64,000 nucleotides of DNA. Origin: Pseudomonas sp. p1(2021b) (GTDB taxonomy: Bacteria > Pseudomonadota > Gammaproteobacteria > Pseudomonadales > Pseudomonadaceae). The stretch's first letter is position 1. Each line of letters starts with the position of its first letter. The notes beneath the pieces are model-generated. The model was not told the origin of the DNA, did no database searches, and saw only the letters and a list, made by a program, of their open reading frames with translations. The stretch lies in NCBI RefSeq assembly GCF_020151015.1, contig NZ_CP083746.1, forward strand, positions 186,001-250,000. The letters run 5' to 3'. The position numbers and the translations under genes are program-made. This document shows positions 39,503 to 49,953 of this stretch, in pieces.

Positions 39503-42500
39503 AAGGAAGCTTCAACCTGTCGGAATGGGCGCTCAGGCATCAGTCCTTCGTCTGGTACCTGATGTTCGTCGGGCTGCTGATGGGCATCTTCTCCTACTTC
39601 AACCTCGGGCGAGAGGAAGACCCGTCCTTTACCATCAAGACCATGGTGATCCAGACCCGTTGGCCTGGCGCGACTCAGGACGAGATGCTGTACCAGGTCA
39701 CCGACCGCATCGAGAAGAAGCTCGAGGAGCTCGATTCCCTCGACTACACCAAGAGCTATACCCGGCCGGGTGAGTCCACGGTCTATGTCAACCTGCTGGA
39801 CACGACCAAAGCCAAGGACATTCCGCAAATCTGGTACCAGGTGCGCAAGAAGATCCAGGACATCCGTGGGCAGTTCCCGTCAGGTATCCAGGGGCCGGGC
39901 TTCAACGATGAATTCGGTGACGTGTTCGGCTCGATCTACGCCTTTACCACCGATGGCCTGACCATGCGCCAGTTGCGCGACTACGTGGAGCAGGCCCGGG
40001 CAGAGGTCCGTGATGTGCCCAACATCGGCAAGATCGAGATGGTCGGCACCCAGGACGAAGTGCTCTACCTGAACTTCTCGACCCGCAAGCTGGCGGCGCT
40101 GGGGATCGACCAACGCCAAGTCATGCAGGCCCTGCAATCGCAGAACGCCGTGACGCCGGCCGGGGTCATCGAGGCCGGCCCGGAGCGCATCTCGGTACGC
40201 ACGACCGGGCAGTTCGCCTCGGAAAAAGACCTGCAGACCGTCAACCTGCGCATCAACGACCGTTTCTTCCGCCTGGCCGATATCGCCGACATCGAGCGCG
40301 GCTATGTCGATCCACCATCGCCGATGTTCCGCTACAACGGGCAGGACGCGATCGGCCTGGCCATCGGTATGAAGGCCGGTGGCAATATCCAGGTGTTCGG
40401 CCAGCGGCTCAAGGCGCGGATGGACCGGGTGATCAACGACCTGCCGGTGGGCATCGGTGTGCACACCGTGTCGGACCAAGCGGTGGTGGTCAAGCAGGCG
40501 GTCGGCGGCTTCACCAGTGCCCTGTTCGAGGCGGTGGTGATCGTGCTGGCGGTGAGTTTCGTCAGCCTAGGCGTCCGCGCGGGCCTGGTGGTGGCCTGCT
40601 CCATCCCGCTGGTGCTGGCCATGGTCTTCGTGTTCATGGAATACAGCGGCATCACCATGCAGCGGATTTCCCTCGGTGCGTTGATCATCGCCCTCGGCCT
40701 GCTGGTGGATGATGCGATGATCACCGTCGAAGTGATGGTCACACGCCTGGAGATGGGCGAGAGCAAGGAGCAGGCGGCGACCTTCGCCTACACCTCGACG
40801 GCCTTCCCCATGCTGACCGGTACCCTGGTGACCGTGGCCGGTTTCGTGCCGATCGGGCTCAACGCCAGTTCCGCTGGCGAATACACCTATACCTTGTTCG
40901 CGGTGATCGCGGTGGCGCTGCTGGTGTCTTGGGTGGTGGCGGTGTTCTTCGCCCCGGTGCTGGGCGTGCATATCCTCAACAGCAACAAGCTCAAGGCCCA
41001 TGAGGCCGAGCCCGGGCGCGTGGGCCGGGCGTTCGAGCATGGCCTATTGTGGTGCATGCGCAACCGCTGGCTGACCGTGATCGGCACCATCGTGTTGTTC
41101 GTGCTGGCGGTGTTCTGCATGCGCTTCGTGCAGAACCAGTTCTTCCCGTCCTCGGACCGCCCGGAGATCCTCGTCGACCTCAACCTGCCGCAGAACGCCT
41201 CGATCGAAGAAACCCGCAAAGTGGTCGACCGCTTCGAAGCGACCCTCAAGGGTGACCCGACCATCGAGCGCTGGAGCACCTACATCGGCCAGGGCGCGAT
41301 CCGCTTCTACCTGCCCCTGGACCAGCAATTGCAAAATCCCTATTACGCCCAGTTCGTGATCGTCAGCAAAGGCCTGGAAGAGCGCGGCGAGCTCATGGCG
41401 CGCCTGCAGGAGCGCTTGCGCAAGGACTTCGTCGGCATCGGCACCAACGTTCAGTCGCTGGAAATGGGCCCGCCGGTAGGCCGGCCGATCCAGTACCGGG
41501 TCAGCGGCAAGGACATCGACCAGGTGCGCCGGCATGCCATCGAGCTTGCGACCCTGCTCGATGCCAACGAGCATATCGGCGAAATGATCTATGACTGGAA
41601 CGAGCCCGGCAAAGTGCTGCGGGTCGAGATCGCCCAGGACAAGGCACGCCAGCTGGGGCTGTCGTCCGAGGACGTGGCCAACGTGATGAACAGCATCGTC
41701 AGCGGTGTGCCGGTTACCCAGGTCAACGACAACATCTACCTGGTCAACGTGGTCGCGCGTGCCGAAGACAGCGAGCGCGGCTCGCCCGACACCTTGCAGA
41801 ACCTGCAGATCCTCACCCCCAACGGCACGTCGATCCCGCTGCTGGCGTTCGCCACGGTGCGCTATGAACTGGAGCAGCCCTTGGTATGGCGTCGCGATCG
41901 CAAGCCGACCATCACCATCAAGGCCTCGGTCAACGGCGACATCCAGCCCACTGACCTGGTGGCCCAGCTCAAGCCGAAGATCGACGAATTCGCCAGCCAG
42001 CTGCCGGTCGGCTATGAAGTGGCCACCGGCGGTACGGTGGAAGAGAGCAGCAAGGCCCAGGGGCCGATCGCCAAGGTCATCCCGCTGATGCTGTTCCTGA
42101 TGGCGACCTTCCTGATGATCCAGCTGCACAGTGTGCAGAAGCTGTTCCTGGTGGTCAGCGTGGCGCCGCTGGGGCTGATCGGCGTGGTCCTGGCCCTGGT
42201 ACCGACCGGCACGCCCATGGGCTTCGTGGCGATCCTCGGCATCCTCGCCCTGGCCGGCATCATCATCCGCAACTCGGTGATCCTGGTCACCCAGATCGAC
42301 GAGTTCCGCGAACAGGGGCTCTCGCCCTGGGATGCGGTGGTGGAGGCCACCAACCACCGACGCCGGCCGATCCTGCTCACCGCCGCGGCGGCCAGCCTGG
42401 GCATGATCCCGATCGCCCGGGAAGTGTTCTGGGGGCCGATGGCCTACGCCATGATCGGCGGCATCATCAGTGCAACGCTGCTGACGCTGCTGTTCCTGCC

Positions 42501-42549
42501 GGCGCTGTATGTGGCCTGGTACAAGATCCGCGAGCCGGAAAAAGCTTGA
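39499..42549 (+). CDS. triC: RND multidrug efflux transporter (TriC-like)
   Basis: A 1016-aa inner-membrane proton antiporter of the AcrB/MdtB superfamily, near the 1015-aa length of TriC. It shows the two-fold RND plan with large periplasmic loops after TM1 and TM7; the TM4 proton-relay aspartates are in LGLLVDDAMITVEV. The opening NLSEWALRHQSFVWYLMF is typical of the subgroup. No outer-membrane factor gene follows; TriABC likewise relies on an unlinked one (OpmH). Triclosan export is a family inference. Confidence 0.9.
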   Translation: MKGSFNLSEWALRHQSFVWYLMFVGLLMGIFSYFNLGREEDPSFTIKTMVIQTRWPGATQDEMLYQVTDRIEKKLEELDSLDYTKSYTRPGESTVYVNLLDTTKAKDIPQIWYQVRKKIQDIRGQFPSGIQGPGFNDEFGDVFGSIYAFTTDGLTMRQLRDYVEQARAEVRDVPNIGKIEMVGTQDEVLYLNFSTRKLAALGIDQRQVMQALQSQNAVTPAGVIEAGPERISVRTTGQFASEKDLQTVNLRINDRFFRLADIADIERGYVDPPSPMFRYNGQDAIGLAIGMKAGGNIQVFGQRLKARMDRVINDLPVGIGVHTVSDQAVVVKQAVGGFTSALFEAVVIVLAVSFVSLGVRAGLVVACSIPLVLAMVFVFMEYSGITMQRISLGALIIALGLLVDDAMITVEVMVTRLEMGESKEQAATFAYTSTAFPMLTGTLVTVAGFVPIGLNASSAGEYTYTLFAVIAVALLVSWVVAVFFAPVLGVHILNSNKLKAHEAEPGRVGRAFEHGLLWCMRNRWLTVIGTIVLFVLAVFCMRFVQNQFFPSSDRPEILVDLNLPQNASIEETRKVVDRFEATLKGDPTIERWSTYIGQGAIRFYLPLDQQLQNPYYAQFVIVSKGLEERGELMARLQERLRKDFVGIGTNVQSLEMGPPVGRPIQYRVSGKDIDQVRRHAIELATLLDANEHIGEMIYDWNEPGKVLRVEIAQDKARQLGLSSEDVANVMNSIVSGVPVTQVNDNIYLVNVVARAEDSERGSPDTLQNLQILTPNGTSIPLLAFATVRYELEQPLVWRRDRKPTITIKASVNGDIQPTDLVAQLKPKIDEFASQLPVGYEVATGGTVEESSKAQGPIAKVIPLMLFLMATFLMIQLHSVQKLFLVVSVAPLGLIGVVLALVPTGTPMGFVAILGILALAGIIIRNSVILVTQIDEFREQGLSPWDAVVEATNHRRRPILLTAAAASLGMIPIAREVFWGPMAYAMIGGIISATLLTLLFLPALYVAWYKIREPEKA

Positions 42550-42564
42550 CCAAAACGCGCGCCC

Positions 42565-42697
42565 TGTAGGAGCGGCCTTGTGCCGCGATGGGGCGCGAAG
42601 CGGCCCTGAAATCAGCTAACACGGTTCATCAGATATACCGAGCAAACTGGACTCAGGGCCGCTTCGCGCCCCATCGCGGCACAAGGCCGCTCCTACA
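42565..42697. repeat. Perfect 45-bp inverted REP pair
   Basis: Arms 42565-42609 and 42653-42697 are identical in inverted orientation over all 45 bases (subtype core GAGCGGCCTTGTGCCGCG), around 43 nt of unrelated sequence. It closes the efflux operon; exact identity implies recent duplication or conversion. Confidence 0.9.
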
Positions 42698-42714
42698 AAA
42701 GGGGCGGTGTAGGA

Positions 42715-42785
42715 TTTTTCAAAATAGTTATATAAAAATTCTTAAACAGTATTTTTCAGAATAAACGCCGCTCTCTAAGATTGCC
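42715..42785 (+). promoter_or_regulatory. AT-rich promoter region for oscA
   Basis: An abruptly AT-rich stretch (ATAGTTATATAAAAATTC, TTAAACAGTATTTTTCAG) lies 60-130 bases before oscA. Sulfur-starvation promoters in this group are activated by CysB, which binds such AT-rich sites; a candidate -10 TAAGAT lies at 42776-42781. Inferred from position and composition. Confidence 0.5.
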
Positions 42786-42844
42786 CTCAAGCCAGGCGCA
42801 ATCCCCTTCCTCTGCCCGGCACTTCATTGACAAGGAGAACGAGC

Positions 42845-43027
42845 ATGAGTGCATCCGTGCGTAGCATCGACGGCCAGGACGAAGCCACCATTCTGCGTGA
42901 GATCCAGAGCGCCCTGCGTGACCTGCGCTTCGGCGCGGTAGAGATCACCGTGCACAACGCCCAGGTCGTGCAGATCGAGCGCAAGGAGAAGTTCCGCCTG
43001 CAGCAGCCCGGCAACAAGTCCGGCTGA
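42845..43027 (+). CDS. oscA: Sulfur-starvation protein OscA (DUF2292/YezD family)
   Basis: A 60-aa protein with the single YezD-type fold ([37 protein letters not shown]). It matches OscA, a small protein upstream of sbp in pseudomonads that is needed for organosulfur use during sulfur limitation. ATG at 42845 follows CAAGGAGAA. It is 47 bases upstream of sbp, with no terminator between, so the two are probably co-transcribed. Confidence 0.88.
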   Translation: MSASVRSIDGQDEATILREIQSALRDLRFGAVEITVHNAQVVQIERKEKFRLQQPGNKSG

Positions 43028-43074
43028 CCGCGCATCACCTACAAACTAGAAAAATGCCAATCGGGAGCTTCACC

Positions 43075-44082
43075 ATGTCCATCCGCCGTTATGCGCTTGC
43101 CGCCCTGGCCAGTGCCGTTTTTGCCGGTTCCGCGATCGCCAAGGACTACGAACTGTTGAACGTGTCCTACGACCCGACCCGTGAGCTGTACCAGCAGTAC
43201 AACGCCGAATTCATCAAGCACTGGCAGGCCACGCACCCAGACGACAAGGTGAAGATCCAGCAATCCCACGGCGGCTCGGGCAAGCAGGCGCGGGCCGTGA
43301 TCGATGGCCTGCGTGCCGATGTGGTGACCCTGGCCCTGGCGGGTGATATCGACGAAGTGGCCAAGCTCGGCAAGAGCCTGCCCGCCGACTGGCAAAGCCG
43401 CCTGCCGGAGGCCAGCACGCCCTACACCTCGACCATCGTTTTCCTGGTGCGCAAGGGCAACCCCAAGGGCATCAAGGACTGGGGCGACCTGATCAAGCCA
43501 GATGTCTCCGTCATCACCCCCAACCCCAAGACCTCCGGCGGGGCCCGCTGGAACTTCCTGGCGGCCTGGGCCTATGGCCTGAAGACTGGCGGCAGTGAGG
43601 ACAAGGCCAAGGAATACGTGCAGGCGCTGTTCAAGCATGTGCCGGTGCTCGATACAGGTGCCCGGGGCTCAACCATCACCTTCGTCAACAACGGCCAGGG
43701 CGATGTGTTGCTGGCCTGGGAGAACGAGGCATTCCTGGCATTGAAGGAAGACGGCGGCAGCGACAAGTTCGAGATCGTCGTGCCGTCTCTGTCGATCCTC
43801 GCCGAGCCCCCTGTGGCCGTCGTCGACAAGAACGCCGAGAAGAAGGGCAATACAGCCATCGCCACTGAATATCTCAAACACCTGTACAGCCCGGCCGGGC
43901 AGACGATCGCGGCGCAGAACTTCTACCGCCCGCGTGACGAGAAGGTCGCAGCGGAGTTCGGCAAGCAATTCCCGAAATTGGAGCTGGTGACCATCGACAA
44001 GGACTTCGGGGGCTGGAAGACTGCACAGCCCAAGTTCTTCAACGACGGCGGTGTCTTCGACCAGATCTATCAGGCACAGTAA
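43075..44082 (+). CDS. sbp: Sulfate/thiosulfate-binding protein
   Basis: A 335-aa periplasmic binding protein with signal peptide ending SAIA-KDY and the family segments [50 protein letters not shown] and FYRPRD. It delivers sulfate or thiosulfate to CysTWA. ATG at 43075 follows GGGAGC. The permease gene follows after 145 bases holding a REP-like unit and a 20-bp palindrome. Confidence 0.95.
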   Translation: MSIRRYALAALASAVFAGSAIAKDYELLNVSYDPTRELYQQYNAEFIKHWQATHPDDKVKIQQSHGGSGKQARAVIDGLRADVVTLALAGDIDEVAKLGKSLPADWQSRLPEASTPYTSTIVFLVRKGNPKGIKDWGDLIKPDVSVITPNPKTSGGARWNFLAAWAYGLKTGGSEDKAKEYVQALFKHVPVLDTGARGSTITFVNNGQGDVLLAWENEAFLALKEDGGSDKFEIVVPSLSILAEPPVAVVDKNAEKKGNTAIATEYLKHLYSPAGQTIAAQNFYRPRDEKVAAEFGKQFPKLELVTIDKDFGGWKTAQPKFFNDGGVFDQIYQAQ

Positions 44083-44119
44083 CCGGTAGGGAGAAGCGGG
44101 GCCGCTGTGCGGCGGTCAT

Positions 44120-44162
44120 TGTAGGAGCGGCCTTGTGCCGCGAAGGGCTGCGCAGCAGCCCC
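44120..44162. repeat. REP-like sequence, GGCCTTGTGCCGCG type
   Basis: TTGTAGGAGCGGCCTTGTGC and the following GCGAAGGGCTGC-GCAGCAGCCCC repeat the subtype found at 21.3 and 42.6 kb. It lies between sbp and cysT. Confidence 0.7.
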
Positions 44163-44182
44163 AGGATTAGAAGCCTGCACCC

Positions 44183-44202
44183 GCCCGAGAGCGCTCTCGG
44201 GC
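44183..44202. repeat. 20-bp perfect palindrome between sbp and cysT
   Basis: GCCCGAGAGC-GCTCTCGGGC is exactly self-complementary, 26 bases before cysT. With no T-run after it (next bases TTCGTGCG), it is more likely an mRNA hairpin that lowers permease expression or protects sbp message. Confidence 0.7.
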
Positions 44203-44227
44203 TTCGTGCGTTCAACCAGGGACCTTT

Positions 44228-45046
44228 ATGTCACGTCGAATTTCCCCCGTCATACCCGGCTTCGGGCTGACGCTGGGCTACACCTTGGTGTACCTCAGCC
44301 TGATTGTGCTCATACCGCTGGCTGCCATGTTCGTGCATGCCGCACAGCTGACCTGGGATCAGTTCTGGGCCGTGGTCAGTGCGCCGCGGGTACTCGCTGC
44401 GTTGAAACTGAGCTTCGGCACCGCGCTGTTCGCTGCCCTCATCAACGGTGTGATCGGCACCCTGCTGGCCTGGGTGCTGGTACGTTATGAATTTCCGGGG
44501 CGCAAGGTCATCGACGCGATGATCGACCTGCCGTTCGCCCTGCCCACGGCTGTGGCGGGTATCGCCCTGACGGCGTTGTACGCACCGGCCGGCTGGGTGG
44601 GGCAGTTCGCCACCGACCTGGGCTTCAAGATCGCCTACACCCCGCTGGGCATCACCCTCGCGCTGACCTTCGTCACCCTGCCGTTCGTGGTGCGCACGGT
44701 GCAGCCGGTATTGGCCGATATTCCGCGGGAAGTCGAAGAAGCCGCCGCCTGCCTGGGCGCCAAGCCGCTGCAGGTGTTCCGCCATGTGCTGGCGCCGGCG
44801 CTGCTGCCCGCCTGGTTGACTGGCTTCGCCCTGGCGTTTGCCCGTGGCGTGGGCGAGTACGGCTCGGTGATCTTCATTGCCGGCAACATGCCGATGAAGA
44901 CCGAGATCCTGCCGCTGTTGATCATGGTCAAGCTGGACCAGTACGACTACACCGGCGCCACCGCCATCGGCGTGCTGATGCTGGTGGTTTCCTTCATCCT
45001 GTTGCTGCTGATCAACCTGCTGCAGCGCCGCATCGAAACCCCTTGA
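44228..45046 (+). CDS. cysT: Sulfate/thiosulfate ABC permease CysT
   Basis: A 272-aa inner-membrane permease beginning MSRRISPVIPGFGLTLGYTLVYLSLIVLIPL, with about six membrane segments and the EAA loop EVEEAAACLGAKPLQVFRHVLAPAL. It forms the channel with CysW. It lies 14 bases upstream of cysW. Confidence 0.94.
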   Translation: MSRRISPVIPGFGLTLGYTLVYLSLIVLIPLAAMFVHAAQLTWDQFWAVVSAPRVLAALKLSFGTALFAALINGVIGTLLAWVLVRYEFPGRKVIDAMIDLPFALPTAVAGIALTALYAPAGWVGQFATDLGFKIAYTPLGITLALTFVTLPFVVRTVQPVLADIPREVEEAAACLGAKPLQVFRHVLAPALLPAWLTGFALAFARGVGEYGSVIFIAGNMPMKTEILPLLIMVKLDQYDYTGATAIGVLMLVVSFILLLLINLLQRRIETP

Positions 45047-45060
45047 AGGAGGCCCGGTAG

Positions 45061-45933
45061 ATGTCCAGTTCATCCCTTGGCGCCGCCGCTGCGGCCAACG
45101 CTGCCCGCAGGGGCAGCGCCACCTCGCGCCGCGTATTGATCGGCCTGGCCTGGCTGGTGTTCGTGCTGTTCCTGCTGCTGCCGCTGTTCATCGTGGTGTC
45201 CCAGGCGTTGAAGAACGGCTTCGGCACCTTCTTCGAGGCGATCTTCGAGCCTGACGCGCTTTCGGCCCTGAAGCTGACCTTGCTCGCCGTGGCCATCTCG
45301 GTGCCGCTGAACCTGGTGTTCGGCGTCAGCGCCGCATGGTGCGTGAGTAAGTACAACTTCCGGGGCAAGAGCCTGCTGGTCACCCTGATCGACCTGCCAT
45401 TCTCGGTCTCGCCGGTGATCGCCGGCCTGGTATACGTCCTGATGTTCGGTGCCCAGGGCCTGTTCGGGCCGTGGCTGCAGGACCACGATATCCAGATCGT
45501 CTTCGCCTTGCCGGGCATCGTCCTGGCGACCATCTTCGTCACTGTGCCCTTCGTCGCCCGCGAGCTGATCCCGCTGATGCAGGAGCAGGGCACCCAGGAA
45601 GAAGAGGCCGCACGCCTGCTGGGCGCCAATGGCTGGCAGATGTTCTGGCATGTGACCCTGCCGAACATCAAGTGGGGCCTGATCTATGGCGTGGTGCTGT
45701 GCACCGCGCGGGCGATGGGTGAGTTCGGCGCGGTGTCGGTGGTGTCCGGCCATATCCGCGGTGTCACCAACACCCTGCCGCTGCACGTGGAGATCCTCTA
45801 CAACGAGTACAACCATGTCGCGGCCTTCAGCGTGGCCAGCCTGCTGCTGATCCTGGCGCTCTTCATCCTGCTGCTCAAGCAGTGGAGCGAGAACCGTATT
45901 AACCGCCTGCGCCACGGCGCAGCGGAGGAATAA
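45061..45933 (+). CDS. cysW: Sulfate/thiosulfate ABC permease CysW
   Basis: A 290-aa permease with a basic N-terminal tail ([15 protein letters not shown]), six membrane segments and the EAA loop [31 protein letters not shown] follows GAAGGAGGC. It is followed after three bases by cysA. Confidence 0.94.
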   Translation: MSSSSLGAAAAANAARRGSATSRRVLIGLAWLVFVLFLLLPLFIVVSQALKNGFGTFFEAIFEPDALSALKLTLLAVAISVPLNLVFGVSAAWCVSKYNFRGKSLLVTLIDLPFSVSPVIAGLVYVLMFGAQGLFGPWLQDHDIQIVFALPGIVLATIFVTVPFVARELIPLMQEQGTQEEEAARLLGANGWQMFWHVTLPNIKWGLIYGVVLCTARAMGEFGAVSVVSGHIRGVTNTLPLHVEILYNEYNHVAAFSVASLLLILALFILLLKQWSENRINRLRHGAAEE

Positions 45934-45936
45934 TTC

Positions 45937-46926
<990 letters not shown>

Positions 46927-46955
46927 GCCGCGACGGATCGCAGCAAGCGTTTCAG

Positions 46956-46989
46956 GGCCACTTTCCTTGGCAGGGGGTGGCCTTTTTTT
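46956..46989 (+). terminator. Terminator after cysA
   Basis: GGCCAC and GTGGCC arms, extended by imperfect inner pairing, are followed immediately by seven T residues. Confidence 0.8.
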
Positions 46990-47090
46990 ATTTCGCTTTT
47001 TTCATAGGCTTCAACGGGATAAGACGATGTCGTTCTGTAACAAAATGCCAGTACGTTAGGCGCTCAGAGGCCCCAGGAGAGCGTGTGGAC

Positions 47091-47288
47091 ATGAATGCAG
47101 CAAGCGAGTCGTCTATTTCCCGTTCGGCGATGGACCCTGAGTCGTTCCGGCGCCTGGCGCACTGGTTGAGGCAGCATGGAAACACCCAGGCCGCAGCGAC
47201 CGACCCAAGCCGGCTGCTGGATGGGCGATACCCGCAGGGCTTACTCAGCGAGGCCGAGCTCGAGGCCTTGATCGCGGTTTGGCATTGA
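47091..47288 (+). CDS. Small conserved hypothetical protein, 65 aa
   Basis: A 65-aa soluble frame: MNAASESSISRSAMDPESF, then a helix-rich body (RRLAHWLRQHGNT...LLSEAELEALIAVWH). AGGAG stands 11 bases before the ATG at 47091 and 5 bases before an in-frame GTG at 47085, so either may be used. It lies after the cysA terminator, so it has its own promoter. Small proteins of this size after cysA occur in P. putida relatives; the function is unknown. Confidence 0.55.
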   Translation: MNAASESSISRSAMDPESFRRLAHWLRQHGNTQAAATDPSRLLDGRYPQGLLSEAELEALIAVWH

Positions 47289-47299
47289 TCACCCCCATT

Positions 47300-47340
47300 G
47301 TGGGAGCAGGTTTGTCCCGCGATGGGGCGCACAGCGCCCC
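47300..47340. repeat. Single degenerate REP
   Basis: TGGGAGCAGGTTTGTCCCGC and the following GATGGGGCGC-ACAGCGCCCC resemble the REP family; it lies between convergent genes. Confidence 0.6.
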
Positions 47341-47352
47341 CAAAGATCCTCA

Positions 47353-49440
47353 TCAGAACGCGTAGGTCCCCGTCACCACCAGGCTGCGCGGATCACCGAA
47401 CTGGATCTGCCCGGCACTGGTCGCCGAACTGTAGTAGGTCTTGTCGGTGATGTTGCTCAAGGCTGCCCGCACATCCCAATCACGGGTGCGGTAGCCGGCC
47501 AGGGCATCCCAGCGGCCATACCCCGGCAGCAGGATGGTGTTCTGGGTGTCGGCATAACGCTCGCCCACCAGGGTCAGGCCGGTCTCGGCGTACCAGCCAA
47601 GCTCGGGCTTCCAGGTGACGAACAGGTTACCGTTGCGTTTGGCCACATCATTGATGCGATTGCCTTGCTGGCCGTTGTTGTCCTTTACGATGGTCGCATC
47701 CTGCAAGCCGATGCCACCGCGCAGATACCAGTTGCCGACCAGGTTGCCCATGGCGGTCAGCTCGATGCCGCGAGAGCGTTGCAGGCCGCTGAGCTGGATA
47801 AGGTCCGGGTTGTTCGGGTCGCGGGTGCGGCGGTTGTACAGCTCCAGTTCATAGAGGGCCAGGGTGGTGCTCAGGCGTTCATCGAACCAGTCGCTCTTGA
47901 CCCCGATCTCCTTCTGCCGGGTCAGCTCTGGGCCCGCATCGTTGCCATTGCCGGGCGCACCGGGCGTGATGCCGATCAGGCCGCCGCCGACCGGCGAGAA
48001 GGTCTTGCTCCAGGAGGCATAGAAGGAGTGGTCGCGCCAGGGCGAATAGACCACGCCCAGGCGAGGGCTGGTACTGGTACTTTCCTGCTTCTCGGTGAGG
48101 TTCTTCAGCTTGCTGGTGGTTTTGACTTCGAAGCGGTCGAAGCGCACGCCGGCGAGCAGTTGCCATTGGTCGTTCAGGCGGACCTGGTCCTGCACATATA
48201 GGCCGGCACTTTCCACATCGGTATGGTTGTCGCTGAAAACCTTCATCGCACCGCTGTGCTGGTGCCCGCCGGTAGCGCCGGACAACGGCACCGCGGGAAC
48301 GCCAACGCCCGAATGCAGCAGCGAATTGCGACGTTGCTCACCCACTTCCAGGCCAACCAGCAACGTGTGTTCGAGCCCGTAGGTGTGCACGTGGCCTTCC
48401 AGCTCCACGGTGTTGAACAGGTTGCGGGTGCTCAAGTCCTGCTGCCAGCGCTGGCGGCTGACCAAGCCGGTGCTGGGGTTGTAGGCGGTCTGGTAGGTGT
48501 TGTCGAAGTCGCTTTCCAGGGTGAACAGGCTCAGCGTGTGGCGTAGCTGCCATTGGTCGTTGAGCGCGTAGTTCAGGCGCGAGCGTAGCGTCTGTGCACG
48601 GTCGTCGATGTAGTCGCGCTGGGTATCGCCATAGGTGGTGTGGCGGCTGACATCGGCGGGTCGGCCGGTCAATGGGTTGCCGGGGATGCCCCGGTCGGGC
48701 GTGCGGTTGTAGCGGCTGTACTCGTATTGCACCAGCCAGTTCAGCTCGGGCGTCAGCTGCCAGCTCATGGACGGTGCGAACAGTTGGCGGCTGCCGTCGA
48801 TGCCGTCGCGGAAACTGTTGTTGTCCTGGTTGCCCAGGTTCAGGCGCAGGCTGAGGGTATCGGTCGGGTCGGCGCTGAGGTCGGCATACAGACTGCGCAG
48901 GTCTTCGCTGCCGGCCTGGGCTTCGACGGTCGAACGGCGGCCGTGCTCCGGCGCCTTGCTCACCCGGTTGACGATACCGCCCTGGCTGCCGCGGCCATAA
49001 AGCACCGCGGCGGGGCCCTTGAGTACCTCGACCCGTTCGATGTTGTGCAGGTCGCGCACGTACTGGCTGTCGTCGCGCACACCGTCCAGGTAGAAGTCGT
49101 TGCTGGCGTCGAAGCCGCGGATGCGCAGGCTGTCGAAGCGGGTGTCGGCGCCGCTGCTGACGTTGGGGATGCCTTCGAGCGCCTTGTCCAGGCTGTAGTG
49201 GCCGTAGTCCAGGCTGTTGCGGGTCTTTACCGTGTCGATGGCCTGGGGCACGTCGCGTACCGGGGTCGAGGTGCGCGTGGCGGTGCTGACTTCGCGAACC
49301 TGCGGGTTGTCCTCTTCCCGCTCGCGGTCGGCAGTGACCGACAGTTCCGGCAGGACAGTGGTAGCGGCGCTGGCCAGGCCTGCGCCGCAGATCAGCGACA
49401 AGCCCAGGGTCAGGCGTGAAAGGTGACAAGGAACGAACAT
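47353..49440 (-). CDS. TonB-dependent siderophore receptor
   Basis: A 695-aa outer-membrane receptor: signal peptide ending ASA-ATT, a TonB-box-like LPELSVTA, a plug domain with DVPQAIDTV, SLRIRGFDASNDFYLDGVRDD and IERVEVLKGPAAVLYGRG, then a 22-strand-type barrel ending in phenylalanine (GTYAF). The hydroxamate-siderophore receptors FhuE/FiuA have this build, but the ligand cannot be named. Either ATG at 49440 or 49449 may be the start. A Fur-box-like sequence upstream fits iron control. Confidence 0.9.
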   Translation of the reverse strand: MFVPCHLSRLTLGLSLICGAGLASAATTVLPELSVTADREREEDNPQVREVSTATRTSTPVRDVPQAIDTVKTRNSLDYGHYSLDKALEGIPNVSSGADTRFDSLRIRGFDASNDFYLDGVRDDSQYVRDLHNIERVEVLKGPAAVLYGRGSQGGIVNRVSKAPEHGRRSTVEAQAGSEDLRSLYADLSADPTDTLSLRLNLGNQDNNSFRDGIDGSRQLFAPSMSWQLTPELNWLVQYEYSRYNRTPDRGIPGNPLTGRPADVSRHTTYGDTQRDYIDDRAQTLRSRLNYALNDQWQLRHTLSLFTLESDFDNTYQTAYNPSTGLVSRQRWQQDLSTRNLFNTVELEGHVHTYGLEHTLLVGLEVGEQRRNSLLHSGVGVPAVPLSGATGGHQHSGAMKVFSDNHTDVESAGLYVQDQVRLNDQWQLLAGVRFDRFEVKTTSKLKNLTEKQESTSTSPRLGVVYSPWRDHSFYASWSKTFSPVGGGLIGITPGAPGNGNDAGPELTRQKEIGVKSDWFDERLSTTLALYELELYNRRTRDPNNPDLIQLSGLQRSRGIELTAMGNLVGNWYLRGGIGLQDATIVKDNNGQQGNRINDVAKRNGNLFVTWKPELGWYAETGLTLVGERYADTQNTILLPGYGRWDALAGYRTRDWDVRAALSNITDKTYYSSATSAGQIQFGDPRSLVVTGTYAF

Positions 49441-49484
49441 GGGGTACATCCGCGAACAAGGTCAATGAAAAAAGGGTGCGGATG

Positions 49485-49506
49485 TTAATGCGAGTGATTA
49501 GCAATT
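49485..49506 (-). promoter_or_regulatory. Fur-box-like site upstream of TonB receptor
   Basis: Read on the minus strand, AATTGCTAATCACTCGCATT resembles the AT-rich Fur consensus (TAAT...CATTA spacing). It is 45 bases upstream of the receptor start, where iron-dependent repression would act. Several positions deviate from consensus. Confidence 0.5.
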
Positions 49507-49828
49507 GCCCAGATGTTTGTCAGGATATGTCTTTACATGTGTTTCATTTTGTAAAAAATGCCCGTATCGATGCCCCTAGGGCGCCATTTCCTACGCTGGG
49601 AAGACGGGGTCTGAAGCAAATATTCCATGTGCGAAATAGCTTTCATCGTCGCGCCTTCATCGATAGAGGAAAATTCCTAAAGCCGCATGGATCTGTCTGC
49701 AAATGCTCTGATGAAGATAGGAATTTCGTTATAACAAATTGTATTTCACGATTTTTTGACATTCCGAAGCAGGGGCAGATAGGATTCGGTCAACGCCTGC
49801 TGGCCATGACTTGGCCATGCTGCTGGAC

Positions 49829-49860
49829 AAGGCCCGCTCCCGACCATGGCGGGCCTTTCA
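49829..49860 (+). terminator. Terminator-like hairpin upstream of porin
   Basis: AAGGCCCGC and GCGGGCCTT are exact reverse complements separated by 11 nt, followed by TCAGTTT. There is no upstream gene on this strand within 350 bases, so it would end a small RNA or act within the porin leader. Confidence 0.55.
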
Positions 49861-49953
49861 GTTTGGATCCGCATAGCGTCGAACCTACGAAGGGGCGTTG
49901 GTTCCTGGCGTCAAATTGCAGAGCGTTTTTGATTAAGAAATAAGGAAAACAAG

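Larger units (their letters stand above)
49450..49953. other. 504-bp intergenic region between receptor and porin
   Basis: No convincing protein gene. It holds the receptor promoter with a Fur-box-like site (49485-49506), a moderately AT-rich middle, and a lone terminator-like hairpin at 49829-49857 about 100 bases before the porin. The region between could encode a small RNA or a long porin leader; sequence alone does not decide. Confidence 0.5.
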
